Source of the DNA: CASQEL01 sp036655975 | GTDB lineage: Bacteria > Desulfobacterota > Desulfovibrionia > Desulfovibrionales > Desulfovibrionaceae | Direction of reading: 5' to 3' | Assembly: GCA_036655975.1 (NCBI GenBank) | Contig: JAVVPD010000030.1 | Location: forward strand, 1-24,375 | Length of the DNA stretch: 24,375 nt | In this document: one piece after another, positions 14,801-22,503 of the stretch | Numbering within the stretch: the first letter of the stretch is position 1 | Layout: the number at the start of each line of letters is the position of its first letter | Made by a program: the position numbers and the translations under genes | Notes under the pieces: generated by a model | Seen by the model: the letters and a program-made list of their open reading frames with translations, nothing else | What the model was told of the DNA's origin: nothing | Database searches by the model: none

Positions 14801-15744
14801 GCACACTCTGGAATGTCAACGCTCTCCACCTGCTGCTGGCTCTAACGCTGTCGCCCCTGTTGCTGGGCATCGTCAACCGCGTTAAAGCCAAATTTGCGGG
14901 ACGCCAAGGAAAACCCCTGCTCCAGCTCTACAGCGATCTTGCCAAATTGCTGCGTAAGGGCGAGGTTATCAGCACCAGCACATGCGGGGTGTTCAGCGCG
15001 GGGCCTTCGGTAACACTGGCAACGATTATTTGCGCGCTAGCCTTGCTCCCCTTTGCCAATCATGATGCCATTCTCTCCTTTCAGGGCGATTTCATTCTGG
15101 TGGCCTATCTGCTAGGCATGGGCCGTTTTGCGCTTATGCTGGCCGCACTGGACACCGCATCTCCCTTTGAAGGTATGGGCGCAAGCCGTGAAGCGACTTT
15201 TTCGGCCCTTGCGGAACCCGTGATTTTTCTCTGCTTTCTGTCACTGGCGGGTAGTGGGGCTAGCCAAAGCACGGCGGGCACATTGTCGTTGTCGTCCATG
15301 TTTGGGGGCGCGCCCTTATGGGCTTGGGAAATGGGCAGGCCGGAACTTTTACTCATCCCTCTCGTGCTCTTCGTGCTGCTGTTAGTGGAAAATTGCCGTA
15401 TTCCCGCAGACGATCCCAACACGCATCTGGAATTAACCATGATCCATGAAGTGATCATTCTAGACCATTCTGGCCCCAATCTCGCGTTTATCCTCTATGG
15501 GGCGGCCTTAAAACTGTGGTTTTTCGCCGCGCTGCTGGCGGGTATTTTACTGCCCGTGCTGTCCGCACCGCTCTGGCTCCAAATTATTCTGAGCGTGGGG
15601 ATTATTTTTACCGTTACCATTTTGGTAGGGATTGTGGAATCGATCATGGCCCGCGTGCGGATGACGCGCATTCCCGCCCTGCTCGGCGGGGCGGGAGCCT
15701 TGGCCGCCTTGACCCTTATTTTATCCTTAATGAGGCAGGCATGA
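14797..15744 (+). CDS. hyfC: HyfC-like (NuoH-like) membrane subunit
   Basis: A 315-residue membrane protein homologous to HyfC/HycD and to NuoH/ND1 of complex I, the subunit that joins the peripheral redox arm to the membrane arm. Eight or so hydrophobic helices are apparent. Family signatures include GRQGKPLLQLYSDLAKLLRKGEV (about 33-55), ASPFEGMGASREATFSALAEP and the acidic loop ENCRIPADDPNTHLELTMIHE (about 203-223), whose carboxylates are thought to start proton transfer. The start ATG overlaps the hyfB stop in ATGA, and its own stop overlaps the hyfE start in the same way, showing translational coupling. The family is clear; whether the connecting pocket still takes a quinone-like or other partner cannot be seen. 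Confidence 0.95.
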   Translation: MSTLWNVNALHLLLALTLSPLLLGIVNRVKAKFAGRQGKPLLQLYSDLAKLLRKGEVISTSTCGVFSAGPSVTLATIICALALLPFANHDAILSFQGDFILVAYLLGMGRFALMLAALDTASPFEGMGASREATFSALAEPVIFLCFLSLAGSGASQSTAGTLSLSSMFGGAPLWAWEMGRPELLLIPLVLFVLLLVENCRIPADDPNTHLELTMIHEVIILDHSGPNLAFILYGAALKLWFFAALLAGILLPVLSAPLWLQIILSVGIIFTVTILVGIVESIMARVRMTRIPALLGGAGALAALTLILSLMRQA

Positions 15745-16400
15745 GTATTTTCTTTCAAATCGCCCTTATCGCGCTGCTGTTGAATAATTTTGCCCTCTTA
15801 GCCGTGGGGCGTATGCGTACGCTCATTGGGCTGGTGGCTTTTCAAGGGGTGGTGCTCACGGGCGTCCTGCTGCTGATCCCTCGGCCTGCGGGAACCGACA
15901 TTCTGCACGTAGTATTGCTGGCCTGTGCGCTGTTCACCATCAAAGCGGTGGGTTTTCCCTATTTGTTACGGCGTACCCTCAAAAGCATTGCCGCCGATCA
16001 TTATGTGACCCCCTATCTAGGCTTTACACTGTCGGTGCTGGCGGGGATGGCCGCGCTGGTTTTTTCCTTATGGTTGGAAAGCCGCCTGCCCATGACCCAA
16101 AACATCTTCCCCCCCCTGCTCTTGCCCGCCGCCCTGACCACGCTGTTCACCGGGCTCACCATGGTAGTGGGCCGCATGAAGGCGCTAACCCAAGTTATCG
16201 GTTATCNNNNNNNNNNGGTGGCAGAAAACGGCATTTTCCTGCTCGGTCTCCCCATGATGCTTGGGGGATCGGTGTGGTTTGAACTTTCCATCCTTTTGGA
16301 CGTATTTGTGGCGGTATTTGTGATGGGCATTGCCATCAACCACATTAATGCGACTTTTGAATCCATTGACGTGGGCCGCTTCTGCAGCCTCAGGGACTAA
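15741..16400 (+). CDS. hyfE: HyfE-like membrane subunit (contains N gap)
   Basis: About 219 residues as written, with six or seven hydrophobic helices. It is the HyfE type; the C-terminal part is NuoK-like. Recognisable are LLLNNFALLAVGRMRTLIGL near the start and QVIGY...ENGIFLLGLPMML later. The conserved GYxxxENG region is interrupted by ten N (16207-16216), which leave the frame intact but put six residues between Tyr and ENG where E. coli HyfE has three. The real protein is therefore probably three residues shorter. Its ATG overlaps the hyfC stop (ATGA), and its stop lies five bases before hyfF. No HyfD-like third antiporter subunit is present between hyfC and hyfE, unlike the E. coli hyf operon. 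Confidence 0.9.
   Translation: MSIFFQIALIALLLNNFALLAVGRMRTLIGLVAFQGVVLTGVLLLIPRPAGTDILHVVLLACALFTIKAVGFPYLLRRTLKSIAADHYVTPYLGFTLSVLAGMAALVFSLWLESRLPMTQNIFPPLLLPAALTTLFTGLTMVVGRMKALTQVIGYXXXXVAENGIFLLGLPMMLGGSVWFELSILLDVFVAVFVMGIAINHINATFESIDVGRFCSLRD
16207..16216. other. Assembly gap of ten N
   Basis: Ten undetermined bases inside hyfE. The flanks read Gly-Tyr plus a lone C on the left and G-GTG-GCA-GAA on the right. A single T in place of the Ns would give GYLVAENG, which fits the family spacing. Confidence 0.99.
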
Positions 16401-16405
16401 GCCAT

Positions 16406-17917
16406 ATGCTGCTTGCTCTTTTATGTATTCCCCTGCTGTCCGGTGTGGCACTCCTGTTCATTCCCCACGCGATGTTGCGCCGCGTGTTGCTGGTGCATAC
16501 GGCCTTGATCCATCTGGCCTTGACAATGGCCCTATTTTTACAGGTGCGGCAAAATATCCCCGTCCCCACCCTGCCAATTTTACAAGACATTCTTGAACCA
16601 GACCCTCTGGGCACCCTGTTTTTGCTGTTGGCAAGCGTGCTCTTTCTCGCGGCCTCCCTGTACGCCTACGGCTATTTGCGTTTAGAAGACCAAGGCAACA
16701 TTCTGCGTAAAGATTTTCAAGACGGCACCGCCTATACCAACGCGCCGGAGCAGCGCTTTACCGCCTGCTTGTGCTTTTTTCTGGCTTCCATGACCCTGGT
16801 AACCACCACCAATCACATGGGCGTACTGTGGGTGGGGATCGAAATGACAACGCTGTCCAGCGCGCCTTTGATCTATTTTCACCGCCACCGCCGCTCCCTT
16901 GAAGCCACGTGGAAATATTTGATGATCTGTTCCGTGGGCATCGCCTTGGCCTTATTAGGAAATCTCTTGTTCACCCTCGCCTTTTCCCAACACGGTGAAC
17001 ACTCTGGAAATTTTGCCGATATGCTTGCCGTGGCCCAACAATCCCGCCACTGGGTGGAAGGGGCGCATATTCCCTGGCTCAAGGCGGCTTTTATTTTTTT
17101 ACTGGTGGGCTATGGCACCAAAATGGGTCTTGCCCCGCTGCACAATTGGCTGCCCGACGCGCACAGTCAAGCCCCTTCACTGGTGTCGGCCCTGCTTTCC
17201 GGCGCTTTGCTCAATTGCGCTTTTCTGGGTATTCTACGGGGGCATCAAGTCATGCTGGCAGCCAATTTAGCGGACTTTAGCGGGAGCCTGCTGATTTTTT
17301 TTGGTCTGCTCTCCATGGGCACGGCGGCGGTATTCATTGTCGGGCAAGGCCACTACAAACGCCTTTTAGCCTATTCCAGCGTAGAGCACATGGGCATTCT
17401 CGCCTTGGGCGTAGGCTTGGGGGGCAGTGCGGTTTTCGGGGCCATGCTGCATGCCGTCAACCACTCCTTAACCAAGTGCATGCTTTTTCTGCTAGCCGGC
17501 AACATTTTGAGCCTCTACCACACCCACTCCAGTTATGACGCCCGAGGCCTGCGCTGGACCATGCCGCTTACCGCCATGCTGTGGACAGGGGGATTTCTTG
17601 CCATTGTGGGTTCACCGCCCTTCGGGCTTTTTGTGAGCGAATTTTCTATTTTACAAGCCATGATGGCCCGGCAATCGTGGGGGCTTGCCGCCCTGTACCT
17701 CGGCACGCTCGGGGTGCTGTTTGTGGGGATGTCCATTCCCATTCTGCGGATGGTGCAAGGGCCCAAGCCCCCCGCCATACACGATACTTTTCAAGAAAAT
17801 ATTTTTAATATAGGGCCGTCGCTGGTGCTCGGGGCGATAGTGCTCATGCTTGGCCTGTACATCCCCGATTGGCTGAGCGCCTTTTTACAGGCAGCCGCCC
17901 AAAGGATAGGAGGATAA
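16406..17917 (+). CDS. hyfF: HyfF-like antiporter-type membrane subunit
   Basis: A 503-residue membrane protein of the NuoM/NuoL/Mrp family, the second antiporter-like subunit of this complex. About 14 hydrophobic helices are seen. The charged residues of the ion path are present: Glu146 (VGIEMTTLSSAPL) and Lys239 (GYGTKMGLAPLHNWLPDAH, 235-253). GHYKRLLAYSSVEHMGILALG and NHSLTKCMLFLLAGNI are family signatures. The arrangement of two antiporter subunits plus one HyfC suggests two or more proton or sodium channels per complex. An AGGGAC ribosome binding site overlaps the end of hyfE. The stop codon is one base before the hyfG ATG, and the hyfG ribosome binding site lies inside its final codons. 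Confidence 0.94.
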   Translation: MLLALLCIPLLSGVALLFIPHAMLRRVLLVHTALIHLALTMALFLQVRQNIPVPTLPILQDILEPDPLGTLFLLLASVLFLAASLYAYGYLRLEDQGNILRKDFQDGTAYTNAPEQRFTACLCFFLASMTLVTTTNHMGVLWVGIEMTTLSSAPLIYFHRHRRSLEATWKYLMICSVGIALALLGNLLFTLAFSQHGEHSGNFADMLAVAQQSRHWVEGAHIPWLKAAFIFLLVGYGTKMGLAPLHNWLPDAHSQAPSLVSALLSGALLNCAFLGILRGHQVMLAANLADFSGSLLIFFGLLSMGTAAVFIVGQGHYKRLLAYSSVEHMGILALGVGLGGSAVFGAMLHAVNHSLTKCMLFLLAGNILSLYHTHSSYDARGLRWTMPLTAMLWTGGFLAIVGSPPFGLFVSEFSILQAMMARQSWGLAALYLGTLGVLFVGMSIPILRMVQGPKPPAIHDTFQENIFNIGPSLVLGAIVLMLGLYIPDWLSAFLQAAAQRIGG

Positions 17918-17918
17918 C

Positions 17919-19427
17919 ATGGCTTTCCCGTATCAGAGTTCCCTCGCGGTACACGACATACCCGTGTGCGAGAGTTCCGCCTTCCACGCCGACATTTGCA
18001 GCCATGTGGCCCAAGGCTGGCAACTCGTCTGCCTATGCGGTATGCCGCAAGCCGTTGTCCACCCCCAAGCCCCTGGGATAGGCCTGCTTGCCGTGTTGGC
18101 CCACGATGCCACGGGTATGATTCACGCCTTACGTACTCCCCCCCTAAAGGTCTACCCCAGCTTGACCCCCGCCTGCCCGCAGGCCCATTTATTTGAACGG
18201 GAAATTTACGAGCAATGGGGTATTTTGCCTGAAGGGCATCCTTGGCTAAAACCCCTGCGCTATAGTCCCCCTCTCGGGGCTACTCCCGCCGGCTGGCAGC
18301 GCCCTCTGCCCGGTGTCACCGAACAATTTACCGTCCAAGGCGCGGAAGTTCACGAAGTAGCCGTGGGGCCAGTACACGCGGGGGTTATCGAGCCGGGGCA
18401 TTTCCGCTTTCAATGTTACGGCGAAAACGTCATGCACCTTGAAATAAGTCTCGGTTTTCAGCATCGGGGTATTGAAAAACAGCTTATCGGCGGCCCCGAC
18501 GCACGCACCGTATATATGATGGAATGCGTGGCGGGTGATTCCACCATTGCCCACACCTCGGCCCTCTGCCTGCTTCTCGAAAATCTTACCCGCCGTCCTG
18601 CCACCACGCGCGGGCAGGCTTTACGCCGCGTGGCACTAGAATTGGAACGCCTTGCCAATCACACCGGAGACATGGGGGCCATGGCTGGAGACGTCGGTTT
18701 TTTACCCACCATGTCGTGGTGCGGGCGCATTCGCGGCGATTTTTTAAACATGACGGCCCTCCTGTGCGGCAACCGTTTCGGGCGCGGTCTGGTACGCCGG
18801 GGGGGGACAGCCCTCGATGTGGACAAAACACTGCTGGGCACACTCCTGCCCAGCCTGCAAGCCGCCTATCGCGATGTGTGCGGAGCCACAGATACCATGT
18901 TTGCCGCTAGCTCGGTGCTCGACCGTTTTGAAGGCACGGGAATTGTCTCCGCAAGCAACGCGCTAGCACTCGGCATGGTGGGCGTGCCCGCCAGAGCCAG
19001 CGGGCTGCTGCGCGACGCGCGGGCCTTCTATCCCTATGACGGGCAGCCTTTGGCAAAAAAACATATCCGCACCTGCCACACAGGAGATGTGTACGCCCGC
19101 GCACGGGTGCGCCGTGACGAAGTGGACGACGCCGTGAACCTTATTCTTGAAGAACTCAAGCGCCTCCCGGCCGGCCCTGCCTGCCACGATGAAATTACCA
19201 GCCTTCCCCCCCAACGTCTGGCCCTCTCCTTTGTGGAAGGTTGGCGCGGCACGGTGTGCCATGTGGGGGTCACCAATGCCGACAGCGTGTTTGCTGTATA
19301 TAAAATCATTGACCCTTCCTATCACAATTGGATGGGCCTTGCGCTGGCCTTGCGTGATGAACAAATATCTGACTTCCCCTTGTGCAATAAAAGCTTTAAT
19401 CTGTCGTATTGCGGTCACGACCTGTAA
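17919..19427 (+). CDS. hyfG: HyfG-like large subunit without Ni-Fe ligands (Ehr type)
   Basis: A 502-residue protein with a NuoC-like N-terminal domain (1-135, FEREIYEQWGILPEGHP) fused to a NuoD / group 4 hydrogenase large-subunit domain (GPVHAGVIEPGHFRF 150-164, LEISLGFQHRGIEK 174-187). Active hydrogenases bind nickel through two CxxC motifs. Here the first is replaced by MECVAGDSTIAH (201-212), with only Cys203, and the second by DPSYHNW (465-471), with none. The protein therefore cannot hold a normal Ni-Fe centre. This pattern matches 'energy-converting hydrogenase related' (Ehr) complexes, described as a link between group 4 hydrogenases and complex I. No maturation protease gene is nearby, as expected. 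An AGGAGG site precedes the ATG. The real substrate is unknown; the ending FNLSYCGHDL shows no sign of hydrogenase-type processing. Confidence 0.9.
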   Translation: MAFPYQSSLAVHDIPVCESSAFHADICSHVAQGWQLVCLCGMPQAVVHPQAPGIGLLAVLAHDATGMIHALRTPPLKVYPSLTPACPQAHLFEREIYEQWGILPEGHPWLKPLRYSPPLGATPAGWQRPLPGVTEQFTVQGAEVHEVAVGPVHAGVIEPGHFRFQCYGENVMHLEISLGFQHRGIEKQLIGGPDARTVYMMECVAGDSTIAHTSALCLLLENLTRRPATTRGQALRRVALELERLANHTGDMGAMAGDVGFLPTMSWCGRIRGDFLNMTALLCGNRFGRGLVRRGGTALDVDKTLLGTLLPSLQAAYRDVCGATDTMFAASSVLDRFEGTGIVSASNALALGMVGVPARASGLLRDARAFYPYDGQPLAKKHIRTCHTGDVYARARVRRDEVDDAVNLILEELKRLPAGPACHDEITSLPPQRLALSFVEGWRGTVCHVGVTNADSVFAVYKIIDPSYHNWMGLALALRDEQISDFPLCNKSFNLSYCGHDL

Positions 19428-19441
19428 TCCCAAGGACCCTT

Positions 19442-20236
19442 ATGCTTCGCATCATTGCAGAACGTCTCCATCAAGGCTATCGCACTCTGGCCTATCCCCG
19501 TGTGCAACCGCAGATGCCGCCCCGTTTTTTGGGCAAGCCCCGTATTCAGGCGGACAATTGCGGTGCGTGCAACATTTGCACCGCAGTATGCCCCACACAG
19601 GCTTTATGTCTGGGCGAACACGGCCCCACCTTAGACACGGGCCGCTGCCTTTTCTGCGGGGCCTGCCGCGCCATTTGCCCGCGTTCAAACATCCACTTCA
19701 CCCAAGAACACCGCCTTGCTCGGCTGACCCGCGAAGAGCTGTTGGTGCGACCACAAGCAGATCCTACAGCCACGCCTGCGCCACGCCTGCGCGCGCAAGA
19801 GCTTTTCCCCGAAATTGCAGCACTGTACAAAAAATCTTTACGTTTGCGTCAGGTAAGCGCGGGCGGCTGCAATGCCTGCGAAGCAGACAGCAATGTGCTG
19901 ACAACCTTAGTGTACGATCTGGGGCGTTTTGGCATTGATTTTGTGGCCTCCCCTCGCCATGCAGACGGTCTGGCGGTGACAGGCCCGGTGACGGAAAATA
20001 TGCGTCAGGCCCTTCTTGACACCTATCAAGCCTTGCCCGACCCGCGCATTATCATGGCGGTAGGCGCATGCGCCATTTCCGGTGGCCTCTTCCGTGACAG
20101 CCCCGAGGCGCATCAAGGCCTGAGCACGCTCTTTTCCCCTGACGATATCCACGTCTACATCCCGGGCTGCCCCCCCCACCCGTGGACTATTTTGGATGGC
20201 ATGCTGCTCATGATGGGGCGGGAAAAAACGGGCTAG
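19442..20236 (+). CDS. Fused HyfH-HyfI: 2x[4Fe-4S] ferredoxin plus NuoB-like subunit
   Basis: A 264-residue electron-transfer subunit. The N-terminal half is NuoI/HyfH-like, with two [4Fe-4S] motifs: Cys40, 43, 46, 50 (CGACNICTAVCP) and Cys69, 72, 75, 79 (CLFCGACRAICP). After a linker (about 95-130) the C-terminal half is NuoB/HyfI-like: GGCNACEAD (141-149), GPVTENM (181-187), VGACAISGG (207-215) and PGCPPHP (241-247), supplying Cys143, 146, 210 and 243 for the N2-type cluster next to the large subunit. In E. coli hyf these are separate proteins. Keeping all 12 ligands while the large subunit lost its nickel site means electrons still reach that pocket. The ATG has an AAGGAC site, 14 bases after hyfG. 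It is the last gene of the operon; no clear terminator follows. Confidence 0.92.
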   Translation: MLRIIAERLHQGYRTLAYPRVQPQMPPRFLGKPRIQADNCGACNICTAVCPTQALCLGEHGPTLDTGRCLFCGACRAICPRSNIHFTQEHRLARLTREELLVRPQADPTATPAPRLRAQELFPEIAALYKKSLRLRQVSAGGCNACEADSNVLTTLVYDLGRFGIDFVASPRHADGLAVTGPVTENMRQALLDTYQALPDPRIIMAVGACAISGGLFRDSPEAHQGLSTLFSPDDIHVYIPGCPPHPWTILDGMLLMMGREKTG

Positions 20237-20274
20237 CGGCAAAGTTTTCTTGGGTATCATAGCCTCTCTCTAGC

Positions 20275-20303
20275 TTGCCCATACCCGCACTCTAGGCTAT
20301 AGT
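20275..20303 (+). promoter_or_regulatory. Likely promoter of the srf-like operon
   Basis: TTGCCC (20275-20280), a 17-base spacer and TATAGT (20298-20303) precede the lipoprotein gene by 44 bases. The -10 overlaps a small stem, GCACT/AGTGC (20288-20292 with 20301-20305). The 111-base gap from the hyf-like operon holds no gene. Confidence 0.5.
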
Positions 20304-20347
20304 GCGCCTTACGTTACGGATATGATTTCTTACAACACGAGGTAGTT

Positions 20348-21205
20348 ATGCGTCCATGCTTTCTTTCCCGCAAAAAACAAGTATTGGCGGGGCTCGCCCT
20401 GCTCTGTTTTGTGGCCACAGGTTGTACAAGCAAATACGGCCCGCAGATGACACAAGTAAACTACTATCCCCAATGTTATCAGCCTATTTCAGAGCTACGT
20501 CAGGATGAAAATTCTGCAGGCACGTCTACAGCCGTGGGCGCAGGCGTAGGGGTTTTATTGGGAGCACTCATCGGCGGACTGGCTACGGGGAAAGCCGAAG
20601 GAGCCGTGGTGGGCGCGGTTGCCGGTGGGGCCACAGGCGCGGTTGCCGGCAATGTCTACGGTAAAAACCAGCAGGCAAAGACCGATCAGCAAAAAGTCAA
20701 CTCCTACCTCCAGCAATTGGACGGCGAAAGTGCCAACATGGATCGAGCCACCGCCGCCGCCAAGGTTGCCACCAAGTGTTACGACCGCCAATTCCAGCAA
20801 GCCGCCGCCGAATTTAAAAACGGCAGCATGACGCGGCAGGATTTCACCAACCGCTACACCGAAATCCGGAGTGGCCTTGAAGAAACATCACGTATTTTGC
20901 AACACACTGCCAGCAAGATGGCAGAAAAAGACGCCCAATATCAGCAAGTGCTCACGGCAGAACAACAATCCCATGAGCAATATCAAGGCACACCTGAAAG
21001 CCCTGTCGTGAGCAAAAGCCCCAAAAAGCGGCCCCGTAAGCCCGCGCAAACGGCCCAAAACGCCCCCACACCGGCCGCCACCCCCGTAGCCCAACAAACC
21101 CAAAAATGGTCACATTCCCGCGAAGCCCTTGAAGGCACTAAGCAGGATGTAGACGAACGCATGCGTGGCTATGACAGCACCGTAGACGTGCTGCTTGGTG
21201 CTTAG
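20348..21205 (+). CDS. Glycine-zipper lipoprotein
   Basis: A 285-residue predicted lipoprotein. The signal peptide (RKK then GLALLCFVATGC) ends in a lipobox with the lipidated Cys at residue 26. Residues about 57-102 form a glycine zipper with small residues at regular spacing (GAGVGVLLGALIGGLATG, then GAVVGAVAGGATGAVAG), a pattern linked to tight helix packing or membrane insertion. Residues 105-210 are helical and Gln/Ala-rich, probably coiled coil, with conserved-looking Cys143. Residues 215-250 are Pro/Lys/Ala-rich (KSPKKRPRKPAQ), and a short ordered tail ends the protein. A GAGGT ribosome binding site precedes the ATG. It is 44 bases before the protease gene and probably starts that operon. 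I cannot assign a function; an envelope anchor or assembly partner for the membrane proteins downstream is a guess. Confidence 0.85.
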   Translation: MRPCFLSRKKQVLAGLALLCFVATGCTSKYGPQMTQVNYYPQCYQPISELRQDENSAGTSTAVGAGVGVLLGALIGGLATGKAEGAVVGAVAGGATGAVAGNVYGKNQQAKTDQQKVNSYLQQLDGESANMDRATAAAKVATKCYDRQFQQAAAEFKNGSMTRQDFTNRYTEIRSGLEETSRILQHTASKMAEKDAQYQQVLTAEQQSHEQYQGTPESPVVSKSPKKRPRKPAQTAQNAPTPAATPVAQQTQKWSHSREALEGTKQDVDERMRGYDSTVDVLLGA

Positions 21206-21249
21206 GGCAGTGCTCCCTCAACCTACGTTTTTGCATAACAGGAAGATTT

Positions 21250-22500
21250 ATGACCGCATCTTCGCTGCCTCCTGATTCCGGCCCTCAAACATCGGCTCCG
21301 GCAAATTCTCCAGTGGACGCGCCGTCCTCCCCCGCAGAGAATCCCGCGCCCGCTCCTGTGGCAGCCCCACTGCCGTGGTATCGGAGCACAGGGTGTTTGG
21401 GGACTTTAGTAGCTTTGACCTGTATCCTCTGCCTGTTATGGGGCTACTGGTTTTCACTCCAATCCCAAAGAGAGGCTCTCAATCTGGTTTTGCAAGAACA
21501 ATTGACGCGGAACGCGCTGTGGGAAGCGGAGGCCGCCCGATTGCGCGCGGCTCTGAACGACGACCCCTGCCTGGCCTTACAAAAATTGCGGGACAATCCT
21601 GCCTTGCCCCCAGTGCTGCTTGTCCCGCAAGACGGTGCCGTAACCGAGCTGGCCCCCACCGCAAAGCCCACAAGCCCGCAGCCCGCCGGAAAGGATCAAG
21701 CCCCCGCGCTGTCCCCCGCGCCCGCTGTGCCGTCTGGCCCCGCATCCCCTGCAAATATGGCGGATTTACTAGAACAAGCGACCGTACTCATCCTGTCCGA
21801 AACAGACAAAGGTTTGAGCATGGGCACAGGCTTTTTCATCGCCCCTGGCACAATTCTCACCAACGCCCATGTTGTGGGCACCAATCCGCAACACATTTGG
21901 ATCATCAACAAAGCCACCCACGGTGTTGCCCCCGCCTCCCTCACCGTGTCGAGCCACACCCAAGGGCAGGACTATGCCGTACTCAAGGTAACCCCCGTTG
22001 CCGGCGTGCAGCCGCTCAGCTTTACTCAATCCATCCAGCGCACGGATCGGGTCAGCGCGTGGGGCTTCCCCAATGCGGTCACCGGTGACGATCCTCAATT
22101 TCAAGCCTTAGTGCAGGGCAAGGGCAACACCTCACCCGAAGTGGTCTACACCGATGGCGTGGTCAGTGTCATTCTTAACCGCCAGCCTCCTTTGATTGTC
22201 CACACCGCCACAGTCTCCCCCGGCAACAGCGGCGGCCCGCTGGTGAACGCTCAGGGGCAGGTTGTCGGTATCAATACCTATATTCGTCTGGACGAAGAAT
22301 CATACCGCCAATCTAGTTTGGCTATTATGAGCCTAGATGTACTGGCCTTTTTGCAAAAACACCGCATTCCCCACACCTTGGCAAGCGCGCCGCCACCCGC
22401 AACACCTGTCGCTCCGGCAGCGGCCCCCGCCGCCACGCCCGAGGCAAAAAGCGTCACCCCTTCCCCTAACACCGCGCCTACGGGCGCCACAAAGGACTAA
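21250..22500 (+). CDS. Membrane-anchored trypsin-like serine protease
   Basis: A 416-residue protein. Residues 1-45 are Pro/Ala/Ser-rich and probably cytoplasmic; about 49-70 is one membrane helix; 72-110 is a likely coiled coil (REALNLVLQEQL, EAEAARLRAAL) ending at Cys107; a Pro-rich linker reaches 168; and 170-375 is a trypsin/HtrA-like domain. The catalytic triad is visible as His207 (TILTNAHVVG), Asp241 (GQDYAVLKV) and Ser327 (TVSPGNSGGPL). There is no PDZ domain, unlike DegP/DegS; the tail (378-416) is again Pro/Ala-rich. The protease domain should face the periplasm. An AGGAAG site precedes the ATG, and the gene ends three bases before the SrfA-like gene, so it belongs to that cluster. 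Its target is unknown; processing a neighbouring Srf protein is possible. Confidence 0.9.
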   Translation: MTASSLPPDSGPQTSAPANSPVDAPSSPAENPAPAPVAAPLPWYRSTGCLGTLVALTCILCLLWGYWFSLQSQREALNLVLQEQLTRNALWEAEAARLRAALNDDPCLALQKLRDNPALPPVLLVPQDGAVTELAPTAKPTSPQPAGKDQAPALSPAPAVPSGPASPANMADLLEQATVLILSETDKGLSMGTGFFIAPGTILTNAHVVGTNPQHIWIINKATHGVAPASLTVSSHTQGQDYAVLKVTPVAGVQPLSFTQSIQRTDRVSAWGFPNAVTGDDPQFQALVQGKGNTSPEVVYTDGVVSVILNRQPPLIVHTATVSPGNSGGPLVNAQGQVVGINTYIRLDEESYRQSSLAIMSLDVLAFLQKHRIPHTLASAPPPATPVAPAAAPAATPEAKSVTPSPNTAPTGATKD

Positions 22501-22503
22501 GCC

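Noticed and set aside
17919..19427. Annotation as an active [NiFe] hydrogenase or formate hydrogenlyase large subunit
   Set aside because: Both nickel-ligand CxxC motifs are missing and no formate dehydrogenase or maturation gene is nearby.
20251..20285. Terminator after the hyf-like operon (GGGTAT/ATACCC)
   Set aside because: Only six pairs with a 24-base loop and no T-run; not supportable as a terminator.
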